Assembly (NCBI GenBank): GCA_947462875.1
Contig: CANHQJ010000007.1
Coordinates: 95,682 to 159,681 of the forward strand
DNA length: 64,000 nucleotides
Direction: 5' to 3'
Origin: Verrucomicrobiia bacterium
GTDB taxonomy: Bacteria > Verrucomicrobiota > Verrucomicrobiia > Verrucomicrobiales > Akkermansiaceae
Shown here: positions 1 through 8,626 of the stretch, in pieces
How the letters are laid out: each line of letters starts with the position of its first letter
How positions within the stretch are numbered: the stretch's first letter is position 1
The notes under the pieces: model-generated
The model's input: only the letters and a program-made list of their open reading frames with translations
What the model was told of the DNA's origin: nothing
The model's database searches: none
Program-made: the position numbers and the translations under genes

Positions 1-1334
1 TCGAGGTCGAGATCTCCGTAGTGCTCGATAGGGTTGCCGTGGGCGTTGAGCAGGGTGGTGTACCAGTTTCCTAACGTTTTGTGTCCGGGCTCACCGAGAT
101 ACGGCAGGCGGATGTAGCGACCGGCGATGTCGAGATTGCAGTTCTTGCCGGACATGATGATGAAGGGCGACTCGGTGCCGATGCCGTGGTGCGTCTCGCC
201 GTTTTCGGGGAAATACATGATCATCGTGTTGTCGAACATGGTGCCGTTGCCTTCGGGTGTGGCTTTGAGTTTCTCCACGATCGTTTTGACCTGGTTCATG
301 TGGCTGATGCGGATTTGCTCGCGTGTCTTCCACGCGGGAACGCCGCCGAAGGCCTCGTCGTGGCCGAGCGGATGGATGCCGACGCGGTCGGTCTCGTTGC
401 CGGGCAGTCCGATGATGGGCGTGCCGAGGTCGTCGATGGTGTAAGTGACAACATTCGTGAGGCCGGCTTTCATCGCGGCGATGAGCACATCGGTCATGGC
501 CGCTTGTTTTTCGGGCGTGGTGGCATTCGGACCGCCATTCAGATGGACTGGGTCGAGCGTGGGCAGGTGCTTGGCAAGGGTGCCGGAAATGCTGATGAGC
601 TTCTTGTTGCGTTCGCGAATGGCCTCGATGGACTCGACCTGCGCTTCCTGGCGTTTCACTTCATGGCCTTTGAATCCGCTTTCCTTCAGGCCTTCCTTGC
701 TTTGCAGGAAGGTGAGCATGTCGCTGTCGGAATTGACGGCATCGGGATTGAGCACGGATTTGAAAAGCTCGCTGCGCGCGGTGTCGGGATCGGCATAGCA
801 GTAGTTGCGTGTCTGCGGTGCGGGCGCGGAGTAGCCGGACACGATGCCGGTGCGGCCTTCGGCGAAGGAAAGTTCGACGTGGCCGAAGGGCGAGGGGAAA
901 AGTTTCGCGAGTTCGAAGTCGATGGTGGTGCGCTTGATGGCGCTGAGGGTGTTGCGATTCGACTTGAAGCAGCCCATGACGGAGGAGAAGGAATAGTGGA
1001 CGTTCTCGCTCATCTTGGCGGAGAGTCCCTGGAGGATGGTCATGTTTTCCTTGTGCTCATCGAGCCCGCGCAAATACAAGGGCAGCTCGTGCTTGGTGAG
1101 GTCGGCCTCGAAGGCCTGTTTGTTTTCATCGAGCGCCTTGTCCTTGGCGGAGAAATTCATCAGCGCGCTTTCGAGCGGTCGGAGGCCGTTGGACTTGCGG
1201 ATGAAGATGAAGCGTTTCGGGATGGTGCTGGTGGCGGTGGTTTGCGCGCCAAAGAGCTGGTTGAAAAGCGGGGCCAAGGTCATGGCACCGACACCGAGGG
1301 AGGTGCGTTTGAGGAAATCGCGGCGATCGAACAT
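1..1334 (-). CDS. DUF1552 family secreted protein (partial, C-terminus beyond window)
   Basis: The reading frame starts at the ATG at 1334 and stays open to the left edge, so the C-terminus is missing. The N-terminus reads MFDRRDFLKRTSLGVGA, a twin-arginine-like export signal. The body carries DUF1552 features: a 'FIRKSNGLRPLE' stretch, 'MSENVHYSFSS' and, near the visible end, 'NTMIMYFPENGETHHG', resembling a sulfatase-like fold. DUF1552 genes characteristically lie directly downstream of DUF1592 cytochrome genes, and here the gap is about 59 nt on the same strand. The two are probably co-transcribed and act together outside the cytoplasm. The biochemical role of the family is not established. 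Confidence 0.85.
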   Translation of the reverse strand, partial: MFDRRDFLKRTSLGVGAMTLAPLFNQLFGAQTTATSTIPKRFIFIRKSNGLRPLESALMNFSAKDKALDENKQAFEADLTKHELPLYLRGLDEHKENMTILQGLSAKMSENVHYSFSSVMGCFKSNRNTLSAIKRTTIDFELAKLFPSPFGHVELSFAEGRTGIVSGYSAPAPQTRNYCYADPDTARSELFKSVLNPDAVNSDSDMLTFLQSKEGLKESGFKGHEVKRQEAQVESIEAIRERNKKLISISGTLAKHLPTLDPVHLNGGPNATTPEKQAAMTDVLIAAMKAGLTNVVTYTIDDLGTPIIGLPGNETDRVGIHPLGHDEAFGGVPAWKTREQIRISHMNQVKTIVEKLKATPEGNGTMFDNTMIMYFPENGETHHGIGTESPFIIMSGKNCNLDIAGRYIRLPYLGEPGHKTLGNWYTTLLNAHGNPIEHYGDLDL

Positions 1335-1393
1335 GGTGGTGGTTTGTTACGTGTTGGAATGTCTGGCATGGCGCTTGGCAAGGGCCGCCACGG

Positions 1394-4300
1394 TTAGTTT
1401 TCGATTGGTTTGCGGTAGAGGAAGGAATCTGAAGTTAACAATGACACAATCACGGCATCAAAGCTACCTCCATTTTCGACGTAGGCCTGTTCGGCATCGA
1501 TCAGGGTCTTGGAGTCGGAGAGGAATTCGTTGCGGCCCATGAAGTAGCGGAAGGCATGGCGGATGAAGGATTGGCGGACGCGGCGCGACTTGGTCAGGCG
1601 CTCCGCGAGGTCGATGGCCCCACTGAGATCGCCATCCAAGGATGGATCATTGGTGCCTGTGAGGTGGCCCGTGGAATCGACCGGCAGGGTCTTGTAGATG
1701 TCGCGCAGATCGAGAAGGTGGTTGCGGTCCTTGGCTTCGTCGGGTCTCTTGGTGATCAGGTGCTCGGGGTATTCCAGAAACTCCTGGGTGCGCGAGCGAC
1801 CGAAGTCGTCATACATTTCGAAGGTGTAGCCGAGCGGGTTCATCTTTTCGTGGCAGTGCCAGCAGGAGGTGGTTTCGGTGGCGCTGGCGAGGCGGGCGCG
1901 CAGGGTCTTGTCGTGATGTTCCGGAATGACGGCATCGACCGTGATGGGCACGTCCGGAATGGTATCGGCCAGGAGTTTTTCGCGCACGAACTTGCCGCGG
2001 TGCACAGGATCGGTCTCAGTGTTGAAGGCGTGGGCGATGAGCCAGGCGGGATGGGTCAGCATGCCTTTGCGGCCGGGCACCTTGGCCGGTTGGGTGGCCG
2101 ACCAGTTCCAGTTGTCCAAGCTGTAGCCCCAGAGCATCGCGACGTTTTCACCGGGCATGAAATCGGAGCCGTAGCCGCGATACATGTCGAAAGGGGCCGC
2201 GTCCTTCTGGCCTTTGTCGAGGCGGGCGGTGATGGAGGTGAGGGATTTTTTGAACAGCTTCAGGCCATCGCCCGAGCGGTTGCCGGATTTGAGGTCGTCC
2301 GGATTGATGCTGCGCATCGGGTTCTTGCGGAGGAAATCGGTGTGTTCCGCCAGTTCCTTGTAACCGAATTTCTGCCAGTCCTTGTCCTTGAAGTATTCGT
2401 AGATGCGCTTGATGCGATCGGAATGCGCCGTCATTGTCTGATTGTCGCCATTGTGAAACACGTAGAATTCCTCGGTGCCTAACAGTTCTTCGAAGACGTT
2501 TTTGTCTTTCTCCAGGATGTATTCCACTATGCGGTCGGCTTCGTTGACGACGCGGTTGGTGGCGTGATCGAGGCGGTCGCCGCCGAAGCGTTTTTCGTCC
2601 TTGAAAATTTCCAGTGCCTTGGGGTAGCCGAAAAACTCGCGGAAGAAGCGCAGCTCGCGGATGGGCATGTTGGTGGTGTTTTCCTGCCAGGATTTGTCCT
2701 CGAGGATGGGGTCGATGAGTGTGCGGACATTGCGTTTGGCGAGAATGCGCTTCACTTCGCGCTCGTAATCCTCGCGGGTGTTGAGGCGTCCGTTGGCGGC
2801 GGCGGCCACCAACTCCGCGTCGGGGCTTTGGTCGGTGAGGGCGTAGGCGATGGCGTAGCTGGCATCACGCGGAGACATCATGCGGCGGCCGTGTTCGTCC
2901 GGTTCTCCCGTGCCCAGCTCGTTGCGGTAGGCGAATTCTGTGGAAAGGAGGTATGTCTGGATCAGCTTCTGCACCGCTTTGCGACGACCGAGTTTTTCGA
3001 CATAGGATCGTGTCAGTTCGACAAAGTCCGCGCTTTCCTCAGGAGTGGGCTGACGTTCGAGAATGAGCACGGAAAGCTGGCTGACCAGAGCGGTGAGGGT
3101 CTCGGTGCTGGGCGGGCCGGCGTCCTTGCGCTGCTGGGAGAAGGATTGCTGCCAATCGGCGATGCAATTGTCGATGAGGGTGTTGTAGCGGTCGCCTTTT
3201 TTCCGGTGCTTCTGGATCGCCTCACGGATCGCTGCCATCTCCGGCTCGGCGAGGGGTTTGTAGTCGATCTTTTTGTGTCTCCTGAGCTGTGACTCGGCGA
3301 TTTCGCGGAACTCCGGCACATACTCGCGCAGCAGGGCCATGCGGCTCTGGATGGTGCGCTCGAAATCGCCACGGTTGAACCAGATGCGCTCGCAGTAACC
3401 GCGAAACTCATCGTCGCTCATTTTGGCGAGTTCGGGATCAGTCAAGGTGTGATAGACCAGCGGAGCGGCGCCCAGGTTCTCCAACATGTTCGTGGAGACA
3501 TTCATGGGTGCCTTCTTGTATTTTTCGCCCTCCGCGAGTTTGGGCAGCGGTGGCAGAACGACTGGCACGAAGGTAGGGAGCATGGCCTCATTGCGATCGC
3601 CGTAAATCTCCACGCAGAGACGTTCGATGTAGCTCTCCAGAAAGGCGCGGCGCGAGGCGAGGGTGGCCGTGTGGGCTTCTTCCATCGCGATGATTTCCAT
3701 GACGGCAGGCAGGTATTTTCCGCGGCTCTTGGGCACAAGGACGTCGGTCATGTATTCGGATACCGCCTGCGCGTTGGTCAGCATGCTGGAGAGGTGGCCG
3801 CCGGTGAGATCCTCGTTCGCGTAGTAACGGACGCCGATGGTTTTGGGTAGGAGAAAAGGATTCGCCAAAGAAACGCCCTGCAGTCTCTTGCTGCCGACCA
3901 CTTCAAACCGCTCTTTGCCCCGGTTTGCCATGGTTTTCTGTTGGAGGATGCGCTGGAACTTGGCATTGAAGATGAACTCGCTGATCAACCAGCGCCGGTC
4001 GGTGGTGTAGGCGGGCAGGTTTTTGAATTCGCCCGAAAAGAGTTTTTGATGATCAATGTAATTGCCGTATTCGGGCTTCTGCAATTTCCCTTCCAAGGTC
4101 GAGGCATTGTGCTGGCCGAGTTCTTTGCGGAACATCGCGAGCAGTTCCTTGCGCTCCTGTTCCTCAGGCTGCCGTTTTTTCTTGGGCGGCATGTGCTGGA
4201 AGTAGAGCTGTTCCTGCATGCGGTTCAGCAGGTCAAGGCGCTTGCCAAGTTCGAGATCGGCGAGATTGTCGAGGCGGATATCGCCTTTCTGCGTCTCCTC

Positions 4301-4441
4301 ATCGTGGCAGGAGAAGCAGTATTGATCCAGCAATTCCGCGGATGCCGCGGAGGGTTGGAACGGGGCGGGGGCAGCCGTTTGCGCCAGGCACGGGTGCAGG
4401 AGAGTGCCGAAGGCGGCGGTGATCGATAGTGCGCTTCTCAT
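1394..4441 (-). CDS. Planctomycete-type cytochrome c protein (DUF1587/1592/1588/1585 architecture)
   Basis: This is a 1015-residue exported protein. The start at 4441 was chosen because it opens with a signal peptide (MRSALSITAAFGTLLHPCLAQT); an upstream in-frame extension would run into the sirtuin gene. An N-terminal haem motif CFSCH lies at about residues 42-46, followed by the 'KGDIRLDNL' context of DUF1587. A second motif, CWHCH, lies near 860-864, followed by 'NPLGYTFEMYDDFGR' (DUF1588), and the C-terminus has a 'RQSFIRHAFRYFMGR' stretch typical of DUF1585. The family is abundant in Planctomycetes and Verrucomicrobia and is thought to act in periplasmic electron transfer, possibly linked to polysaccharide degradation. 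It heads a pair with the DUF1552 gene. Confidence 0.88.
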   Translation of the reverse strand: MRSALSITAAFGTLLHPCLAQTAAPAPFQPSAASAELLDQYCFSCHDEETQKGDIRLDNLADLELGKRLDLLNRMQEQLYFQHMPPKKKRQPEEQERKELLAMFRKELGQHNASTLEGKLQKPEYGNYIDHQKLFSGEFKNLPAYTTDRRWLISEFIFNAKFQRILQQKTMANRGKERFEVVGSKRLQGVSLANPFLLPKTIGVRYYANEDLTGGHLSSMLTNAQAVSEYMTDVLVPKSRGKYLPAVMEIIAMEEAHTATLASRRAFLESYIERLCVEIYGDRNEAMLPTFVPVVLPPLPKLAEGEKYKKAPMNVSTNMLENLGAAPLVYHTLTDPELAKMSDDEFRGYCERIWFNRGDFERTIQSRMALLREYVPEFREIAESQLRRHKKIDYKPLAEPEMAAIREAIQKHRKKGDRYNTLIDNCIADWQQSFSQQRKDAGPPSTETLTALVSQLSVLILERQPTPEESADFVELTRSYVEKLGRRKAVQKLIQTYLLSTEFAYRNELGTGEPDEHGRRMMSPRDASYAIAYALTDQSPDAELVAAAANGRLNTREDYEREVKRILAKRNVRTLIDPILEDKSWQENTTNMPIRELRFFREFFGYPKALEIFKDEKRFGGDRLDHATNRVVNEADRIVEYILEKDKNVFEELLGTEEFYVFHNGDNQTMTAHSDRIKRIYEYFKDKDWQKFGYKELAEHTDFLRKNPMRSINPDDLKSGNRSGDGLKLFKKSLTSITARLDKGQKDAAPFDMYRGYGSDFMPGENVAMLWGYSLDNWNWSATQPAKVPGRKGMLTHPAWLIAHAFNTETDPVHRGKFVREKLLADTIPDVPITVDAVIPEHHDKTLRARLASATETTSCWHCHEKMNPLGYTFEMYDDFGRSRTQEFLEYPEHLITKRPDEAKDRNHLLDLRDIYKTLPVDSTGHLTGTNDPSLDGDLSGAIDLAERLTKSRRVRQSFIRHAFRYFMGRNEFLSDSKTLIDAEQAYVENGGSFDAVIVSLLTSDSFLYRKPIEN

Positions 4442-4540
4442 GACAGGCGGGCGAAAACTCGGTGAGGTGCCCCAGGAGAGGCAAAACCATCTATGAAACG
4501 GTACGTGCAAGGGGGATTTATCAGTTTGGGGTGGTTTTTT

Positions 4541-4590
4541 GTGAGGTGGTAGCTCAGTCGGATCAAAGCAAGGGATTGCAAATCCCTTCT
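4541..4590 (+). pseudogene. tRNA-Cys-like fragment (D-arm plus GCA anticodon arm, no T-arm)
   Basis: The sequence has the 5' two-thirds of a tRNA. TAGCTCAGTCGG matches the D-arm consensus. A 5-bp stem AGGGA/TCCCT (4571-4575 / 4583-4587) encloses a 7-nt loop whose central GCA (4578-4580) would read Cys codons. No T-arm or matching 3' acceptor strand follows, because the sirtuin stop codon begins at 4593. It may be a remnant of a disrupted tRNA gene. The alternative is a chance hairpin: AAGGGATT/AATCCCTT is also a perfect 8-bp inverted repeat. Confidence 0.4.
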
Positions 4591-4592
4591 CC

Positions 4593-5288
4593 TTACTCTT
4601 TCGCCAAGACTGTTTCCACCCAGCGCGGCACTTCGGAGCCCGCGGGGCCCTGGATTTGCTCGGCAAAATGGTGGGCGTTTTGGGTGGGGTAGGGGTTGAT
4701 CTCGATGGTGTGGGCACCACAGTTGTGGGCGATTTGCACAAAGCTCGCAGCAGGATTCACCATGCCGCTGGTGCCGATCGAGACAAAGACATCGCAATCG
4801 ATCAGTGCCGCCTCGATTTCACCCAGGTAATACGGCATTTCACCGAACCAGACGATGTCCGGCCGCTCGAGTCCGATGGCTTTGCAAAACGGGCACTTGC
4901 TGGTGAGCGACATTTTGCCCAGCCAGCGAAAGCGCTCGCCACAACTGTTGCAAAGCGCGCTCAACAGAGAACCGTGCATGTGCAGAACACGCTTGCTTCC
5001 ACCGCGTTCGTGCAGGTCGTCCACGTTCTGGGTGATGAGGGTGAGGTTTTCGCCGATATGCTCCTCGAGCCGGGCAAGGGCGCGATGCGCGGGATTCGGC
5101 TCGACGTGGGAAAGCTGGGCGCGGCGCATGTTGTAAAAATCGTGCACCAGTCCGGGGTTGCGTTCGAAGCCCTCGGGGGTGGCGACTTCCTCCACGCGAT
5201 GCCCTTCCCACAGGCCGTCCGAGGCGCGAAAGGTGGGAACGCCCGATTCCGCCGAAATGCCCGCGCCGGTGAGGATGACGATTTTCAT
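4593..5288 (-). CDS. cobB: NAD-dependent protein deacylase (sirtuin)
   Basis: At 231 residues this is a compact bacterial class III-type sirtuin that removes acyl groups from lysine using NAD+. Visible motifs in order are GAGISAESGVPTFR near residue 8 (NAD binding), TQNVDDLH, the catalytic HG after LHMHG, a zinc-binding set CNSC...CPFC, and GTSGMVNPAA in the nucleotide-binding fold. The protein starts directly with MKIVILTGAG, leaving almost no N-terminal extension. It lies 43 nt downstream of the dehydroquinate-synthase-like gene on the same strand, so the two may share a transcript. Confidence 0.93.
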   Translation of the reverse strand: MKIVILTGAGISAESGVPTFRASDGLWEGHRVEEVATPEGFERNPGLVHDFYNMRRAQLSHVEPNPAHRALARLEEHIGENLTLITQNVDDLHERGGSKRVLHMHGSLLSALCNSCGERFRWLGKMSLTSKCPFCKAIGLERPDIVWFGEMPYYLGEIEAALIDCDVFVSIGTSGMVNPAASFVQIAHNCGAHTIEINPYPTQNAHHFAEQIQGPAGSEVPRWVETVLAKE

Positions 5289-5331
5289 GAAGTTGTTTGA
5301 GAAAACAGGAAATCGATCAGCGAGAACGCTT

Positions 5332-6486
5332 TCACCCGGCGATCATTCCGGCGCGTTTTTGCATGTGTTCGATGCAGGCCCGAATCAAGGTGTGGTTCAT
5401 CTCGTGGACGTCCGTGCTGTTTCCCGGAGCACGCAGGAGCAGGACGGTGAGCTGGCCGCCGAGGTGCTCGCGGAATTCCTCCAGGCCTGCGAGCACGGCG
5501 AGTTGACCGGACTTGTCGCGCAGGAGCAGATGCGGGTCAAACATCGGCATGCCCATGGTTTCCAGCACTTTTTCGATGCGACAGGCATCGGCCTCGCTGA
5601 GTAGTCCGGATTTCACGGAGTAGCACACATCCAGCCATAGTCCGACGGCTACCGCCGCGGCATGACTGACGGCGAAGCCGCTGAGTTGTTCCATTTTGTG
5701 GGCGGCCCAGTGACCGAAATCGAGCGGGCGGCTGCTGCCCATTTCAAAAGGATCGCCGCCCAGCGTGATGTGGCGCGCGTGCCACAGGGCGGAGCGCTGG
5801 ATGCATTCTTCGAGCGCTTGCTTTTCGAGCGTGGCGAGTGCGGCGGCATTCGCTTCGATCCAGGAGAAAAATTCCGCGTCTTTCACCAACGCGACCTTGA
5901 TGGCCTCGATCAGGCCCAGGCGGCTGATTTCCGGGTCCTGGCTGTGAAGAAAGGTGAAGTCATTGATCACCGCATAAGGCACCGAAAAACTCCCGATCCA
6001 GTTTTTTTTGCCGAAGGCATTGATGCCGTTTTTCACGCCCACGCCGCTATCGTCCTGCGACAGGGTGGTGGTGGGAAAACGCACGAGCCTCACACCCCGA
6101 TGGGCGGTAGCGGCACCGAAGCCCACGGCATCGAGAAAGGCCCCGCCGCCGAGGCAGAGCACGTAGGAATGGCGATCGATTTTTTCTTTCTCGATCTGAT
6201 CCCAGACATGGCGCACCAGGCTGTCATCCGCTTTGCAGGCCTCGGCCCCGGGCATGATGTGGATGGCATGCAGCTGCACGCTGGATGCGCTGAGATAATC
6301 GGCAATGAGCTGCGGCAATGCGGGCCAAGCCTCCGCCACGGCTTCCTCCAGATAGACCAGCGCGCGCCGTCCTCCACCCTCCGCGAGGATCTCGCGCAGC
6401 ATCGGGTTCCCCGCCGCAAAGGCATCATGCGTGAAACACACACGATGCGTGAATGGGACCGAGAGCGGTAAATCAAAGCGTTCCAT
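5332..6486 (-). CDS. 3-dehydroquinate synthase-like protein (EboD-like)
   Basis: The 384-residue protein belongs to the dehydroquinate synthase / sugar-phosphate cyclase superfamily. The start MERFDLPLSVPF at 6486 was preferred to an upstream start because homology-like sequence begins there. The NAD-binding GGGAFLDAVGFGAA region is followed by RFPTTTLSQDDSGVGVKNG, corresponding to the PTTLLAQVDSSVGGK block of true AroB. Possible metal ligands are Glu in GLIEAIK and His in DFGHWAAHK and VSHAAAVAVG. Several positions differ from AroB, and the pattern resembles EboD-type homologues. No other shikimate or ebo genes are adjacent, so the substrate is unknown. Confidence 0.78.
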   Translation of the reverse strand: MERFDLPLSVPFTHRVCFTHDAFAAGNPMLREILAEGGGRRALVYLEEAVAEAWPALPQLIADYLSASSVQLHAIHIMPGAEACKADDSLVRHVWDQIEKEKIDRHSYVLCLGGGAFLDAVGFGAATAHRGVRLVRFPTTTLSQDDSGVGVKNGINAFGKKNWIGSFSVPYAVINDFTFLHSQDPEISRLGLIEAIKVALVKDAEFFSWIEANAAALATLEKQALEECIQRSALWHARHITLGGDPFEMGSSRPLDFGHWAAHKMEQLSGFAVSHAAAVAVGLWLDVCYSVKSGLLSEADACRIEKVLETMGMPMFDPHLLLRDKSGQLAVLAGLEEFREHLGGQLTVLLLRAPGNSTDVHEMNHTLIRACIEHMQKRAGMIAG

Positions 6487-6557
6487 GATTGAGTTGCGGC
6501 GGAATGAACTACCCTGTTTACGTAGCATTGACCAGCGATTCTTCCATGAAAAACATG

Positions 6558-7490
6558 TCATGCACCGTCCGCGGCCAAGCACGCACGCGCCGCCAACGCA
6601 TCCTGCTCGATCTGCGCTTTCAGGGCCTCCAGGCTATCGAATTTCCGCTCGCCGCGCAGGTAGTGCACAAACTCGACCTCCAGCGTTTTTCCATACAATT
6701 CCGGCGCGGCATCGAAGAGATGCACCTCAAAGACCCGCTGCGTGCCATCGACCGTGGGACGCATTCCCAGGTTCGCCACGCCATGCCAGTGATCGGAGCC
6801 ACAGGTCACATGCACCGCCCACACGCCATCGGGCGGCAGTTGCTCTTCGCCGAGCGCCAGATTGGCCGTGGGAAATCCGATCGTGCGACCGAGTTGCTGG
6901 CCCTTGACCACGACTCCTTCGATGCCATACGGGCGCCCTAACATCGCGGCGGCATTGGCCAGCGCGCCGTCGCGGATCGATTGCCGGATGCGCGTGCTGC
7001 TGATGCGCTCGCCCTCATGCATCACGGGTGGCAGGGCATTGACGATAAAACCATGTTCTTCCCCCATGTTTCGCAAGAACGCGACATCGCCCTCACGGCC
7101 TTTGCCAAAACGCCAGTCTTCCCCTACGGAAATGGAGGCAATGGCACCGCCTTGCTGCAATAAGCCGATAAACTCCACCGCACTCAACGCGGCCAACGCG
7201 TGATCGAATGACAAGGCTAACAGAAATCCCGCACCCATCCGCTCTAACAATCGCGCCTTGTGATCGAGCGAGGCGAGAAGCTGGCGCGGGGCGCGCTCCG
7301 GTGCCAGCACCCGGATCGGATGCGGGTCAAAGGTCACCACGCCCCAGCTTCCGCCCGTCTCCCGGGCGCTCGCCTGTGCCGCCTGAATCACCGCCCTATG
7401 CCCCACATGCACCCCATCAAACACGCCTAGCGCCAGATGCAAGGGCTGGGGCAGATCGAGGAGAGCGGAAGCATGAGTGGCGCGGAGCAT
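6558..7490 (-). CDS. ribF: Bifunctional riboflavin kinase / FAD synthetase
   Basis: The 310-residue protein has the two-domain RibF layout. The N-terminal FMN adenylyltransferase domain begins with GVFDGVHVGHRA (residues 22-33) and contains the ISSTRIRQSIRDG segment. The C-terminal flavokinase domain shows GRTIGFPTANL and, further on, GVANLGMRPT and FEVHLFD. It converts riboflavin to FMN and then to FAD in the cytoplasm. Length matches the family. It lies between the dehydroquinate-synthase-like gene and a membrane-protein gene, all on the minus strand. Confidence 0.95.
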   Translation of the reverse strand: MLRATHASALLDLPQPLHLALGVFDGVHVGHRAVIQAAQASARETGGSWGVVTFDPHPIRVLAPERAPRQLLASLDHKARLLERMGAGFLLALSFDHALAALSAVEFIGLLQQGGAIASISVGEDWRFGKGREGDVAFLRNMGEEHGFIVNALPPVMHEGERISSTRIRQSIRDGALANAAAMLGRPYGIEGVVVKGQQLGRTIGFPTANLALGEEQLPPDGVWAVHVTCGSDHWHGVANLGMRPTVDGTQRVFEVHLFDAAPELYGKTLEVEFVHYLRGERKFDSLEALKAQIEQDALAARACLAADGA

Positions 7491-7550
7491 GGGCGAGACA
7501 ATGAAATATTTTCCCTATTTAGTAAATGCGCAATCAGCCCGGAATCCAAT

Positions 7551-8216
7551 TCAGAGCCAATTCAGCTCCTCCTGTTTTTCGCGATAGACGATGCCGAGGA
7601 TGCGCGCATTGGTCATGAGCGCGTAGGAGCCGATGAATGACATGACAAGTGAACCGATGATCATCTGACCCGACAGCATGGATGAAATGATCGACTGCCC
7701 CATGTAGAGAAAGAGTAGCAGGAACACCGCCAACCAATAGAGCAAACCAGCTCGGAAAATCGCAGGTATGACGATGTGCGGACCCTGTGCGCCAGTGTAG
7801 CCGAGCACCACGACAGCCAAGATAGCCATGGGAAAGTAAATCACGCCCCAGCCCAGGAGCGCGTAACCGATGAAGGCATTGTAATCCAGATCATCCGCTA
7901 TGATCGAATAGCCAATCAAGGGGCCGAAGGAAACCAAAGCAACCACGATGATTTGAATCATAGGCCAAATGATGTCCTCGATGATATTTGATGTTTCAGG
8001 GAAATCGGGGGCTTCTTTACCCCCGGTAGCAGTCGATTGGATGAGTTGAAAATAGACGGCGCAAAAATACCCGCTCAACAAGATCGAGGCGATCGGGCCT
8101 AGAAGAGGCGCAATCCCAGCAAGCTTAGCGATAAGAGAAAGCACAACGCAAATGATCAGAATATACTTTCCTCGACCACGAAAAGCGAAGGATATGATAT
8201 CGAATAGAATGGGCAT
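7551..8216 (-). CDS. Polytopic membrane protein, DUF4013-like
   Basis: The 221-residue protein is strongly hydrophobic with about five to six membrane segments. It starts with MPILFDIISFAFRGRGKYILI and ends in a short charged tail, EKQEELNWL. The Gly/Ile-rich segments and overall size resemble DUF4013-type integral membrane proteins, but no catalytic motif can be seen. Its function is not recognised. It is about 60 nt upstream of ribF on the same strand and slightly less GC-rich than its neighbours. Confidence 0.6.
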   Translation of the reverse strand: MPILFDIISFAFRGRGKYILIICVVLSLIAKLAGIAPLLGPIASILLSGYFCAVYFQLIQSTATGGKEAPDFPETSNIIEDIIWPMIQIIVVALVSFGPLIGYSIIADDLDYNAFIGYALLGWGVIYFPMAILAVVVLGYTGAQGPHIVIPAIFRAGLLYWLAVFLLLFLYMGQSIISSMLSGQMIIGSLVMSFIGSYALMTNARILGIVYREKQEELNWL

Positions 8217-8290
8217 GGATTGGCTGCTTGATTTCTGACCAGATGACTAAGATTGGTTATAACTTATTTCGCGTGGAGTATCGAGTCAAA

Positions 8291-8515
8291 TCATGCCGCG
8301 ATCACCGGATGGTCGATACCATTTTTCGCATAAAGCAATGCCGCGATGATGTCATCTCGTTCAAGGTCTGGTAACTCATCAAGAATTTGATCGAAATTTA
8401 ATCCTGCGGCAAGGAGGTCGAGAATGTCGGTGACGCGGATGCGCATGTCGCGAATGCAAGGGCGTCCTCCGCATTGTTTGGGATGGATCGTGATTCGTTG
8501 CTCTGCTGATTTCAT
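8291..8515 (-). CDS. DUF433 (VapB45-like antitoxin family) protein
   Basis: The 74-residue protein MKSAEQRITIHPKQCGGRPCIRDMRIRVTDILDLLAAG contains the DUF433 signature GGRPCIRDMRIRVTDIL. It ends with LERDDIIAALLYAKNGIDHP, typical of the helix-turn-helix part. The ATG at 8515 was chosen because the domain starts immediately after it. DUF433 proteins usually precede a PIN-like (DUF5615) toxin gene. None follows here: the next gene downstream is the membrane protein. It therefore looks like an orphan antitoxin or a stand-alone regulator. Confidence 0.8.
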   Translation of the reverse strand: MKSAEQRITIHPKQCGGRPCIRDMRIRVTDILDLLAAGLNFDQILDELPDLERDDIIAALLYAKNGIDHPVIAA

Positions 8516-8583
8516 ACTCGAACCATACGTGACCCATCTGTCTGAGTCGAGGCGATTTTTTGATGGAATTGTGAGTTGGAGAA

Positions 8584-8623
8584 GGAAATATCTGTGGCGG
8601 GGTAGCGGGGATATTTCCGCCAC
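8584..8623 (-). terminator. Interleaved inverted repeats after the squalene-synthase-like gene
   Basis: Two perfect inverted repeats overlap. GGAAATATC (8584-8592) pairs with GATATTTCC (8610-8618), and GTGGCGG (8594-8600) pairs with CCGCCAC (8617-8623). They cannot both form fully as simple hairpins. The element lies just 3' of the stop codon of the minus-strand prenyl synthase gene, so a transcription end or processing role is likely. There is no clear U-tract. Confidence 0.4.
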
Positions 8624-8626
8624 GTC

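Noticed and set aside
81..1397. Long plus-strand open frame opposite the DUF1552 gene
   Set aside because: It is the complement of a well-supported minus-strand gene; its translation has no family motif and the composition of an antisense shadow.
4442..4741. N-terminal extension of the DUF1592 frame to 4741
   Set aside because: It would overlap the sirtuin gene and place the signal peptide 100 residues inside the protein.
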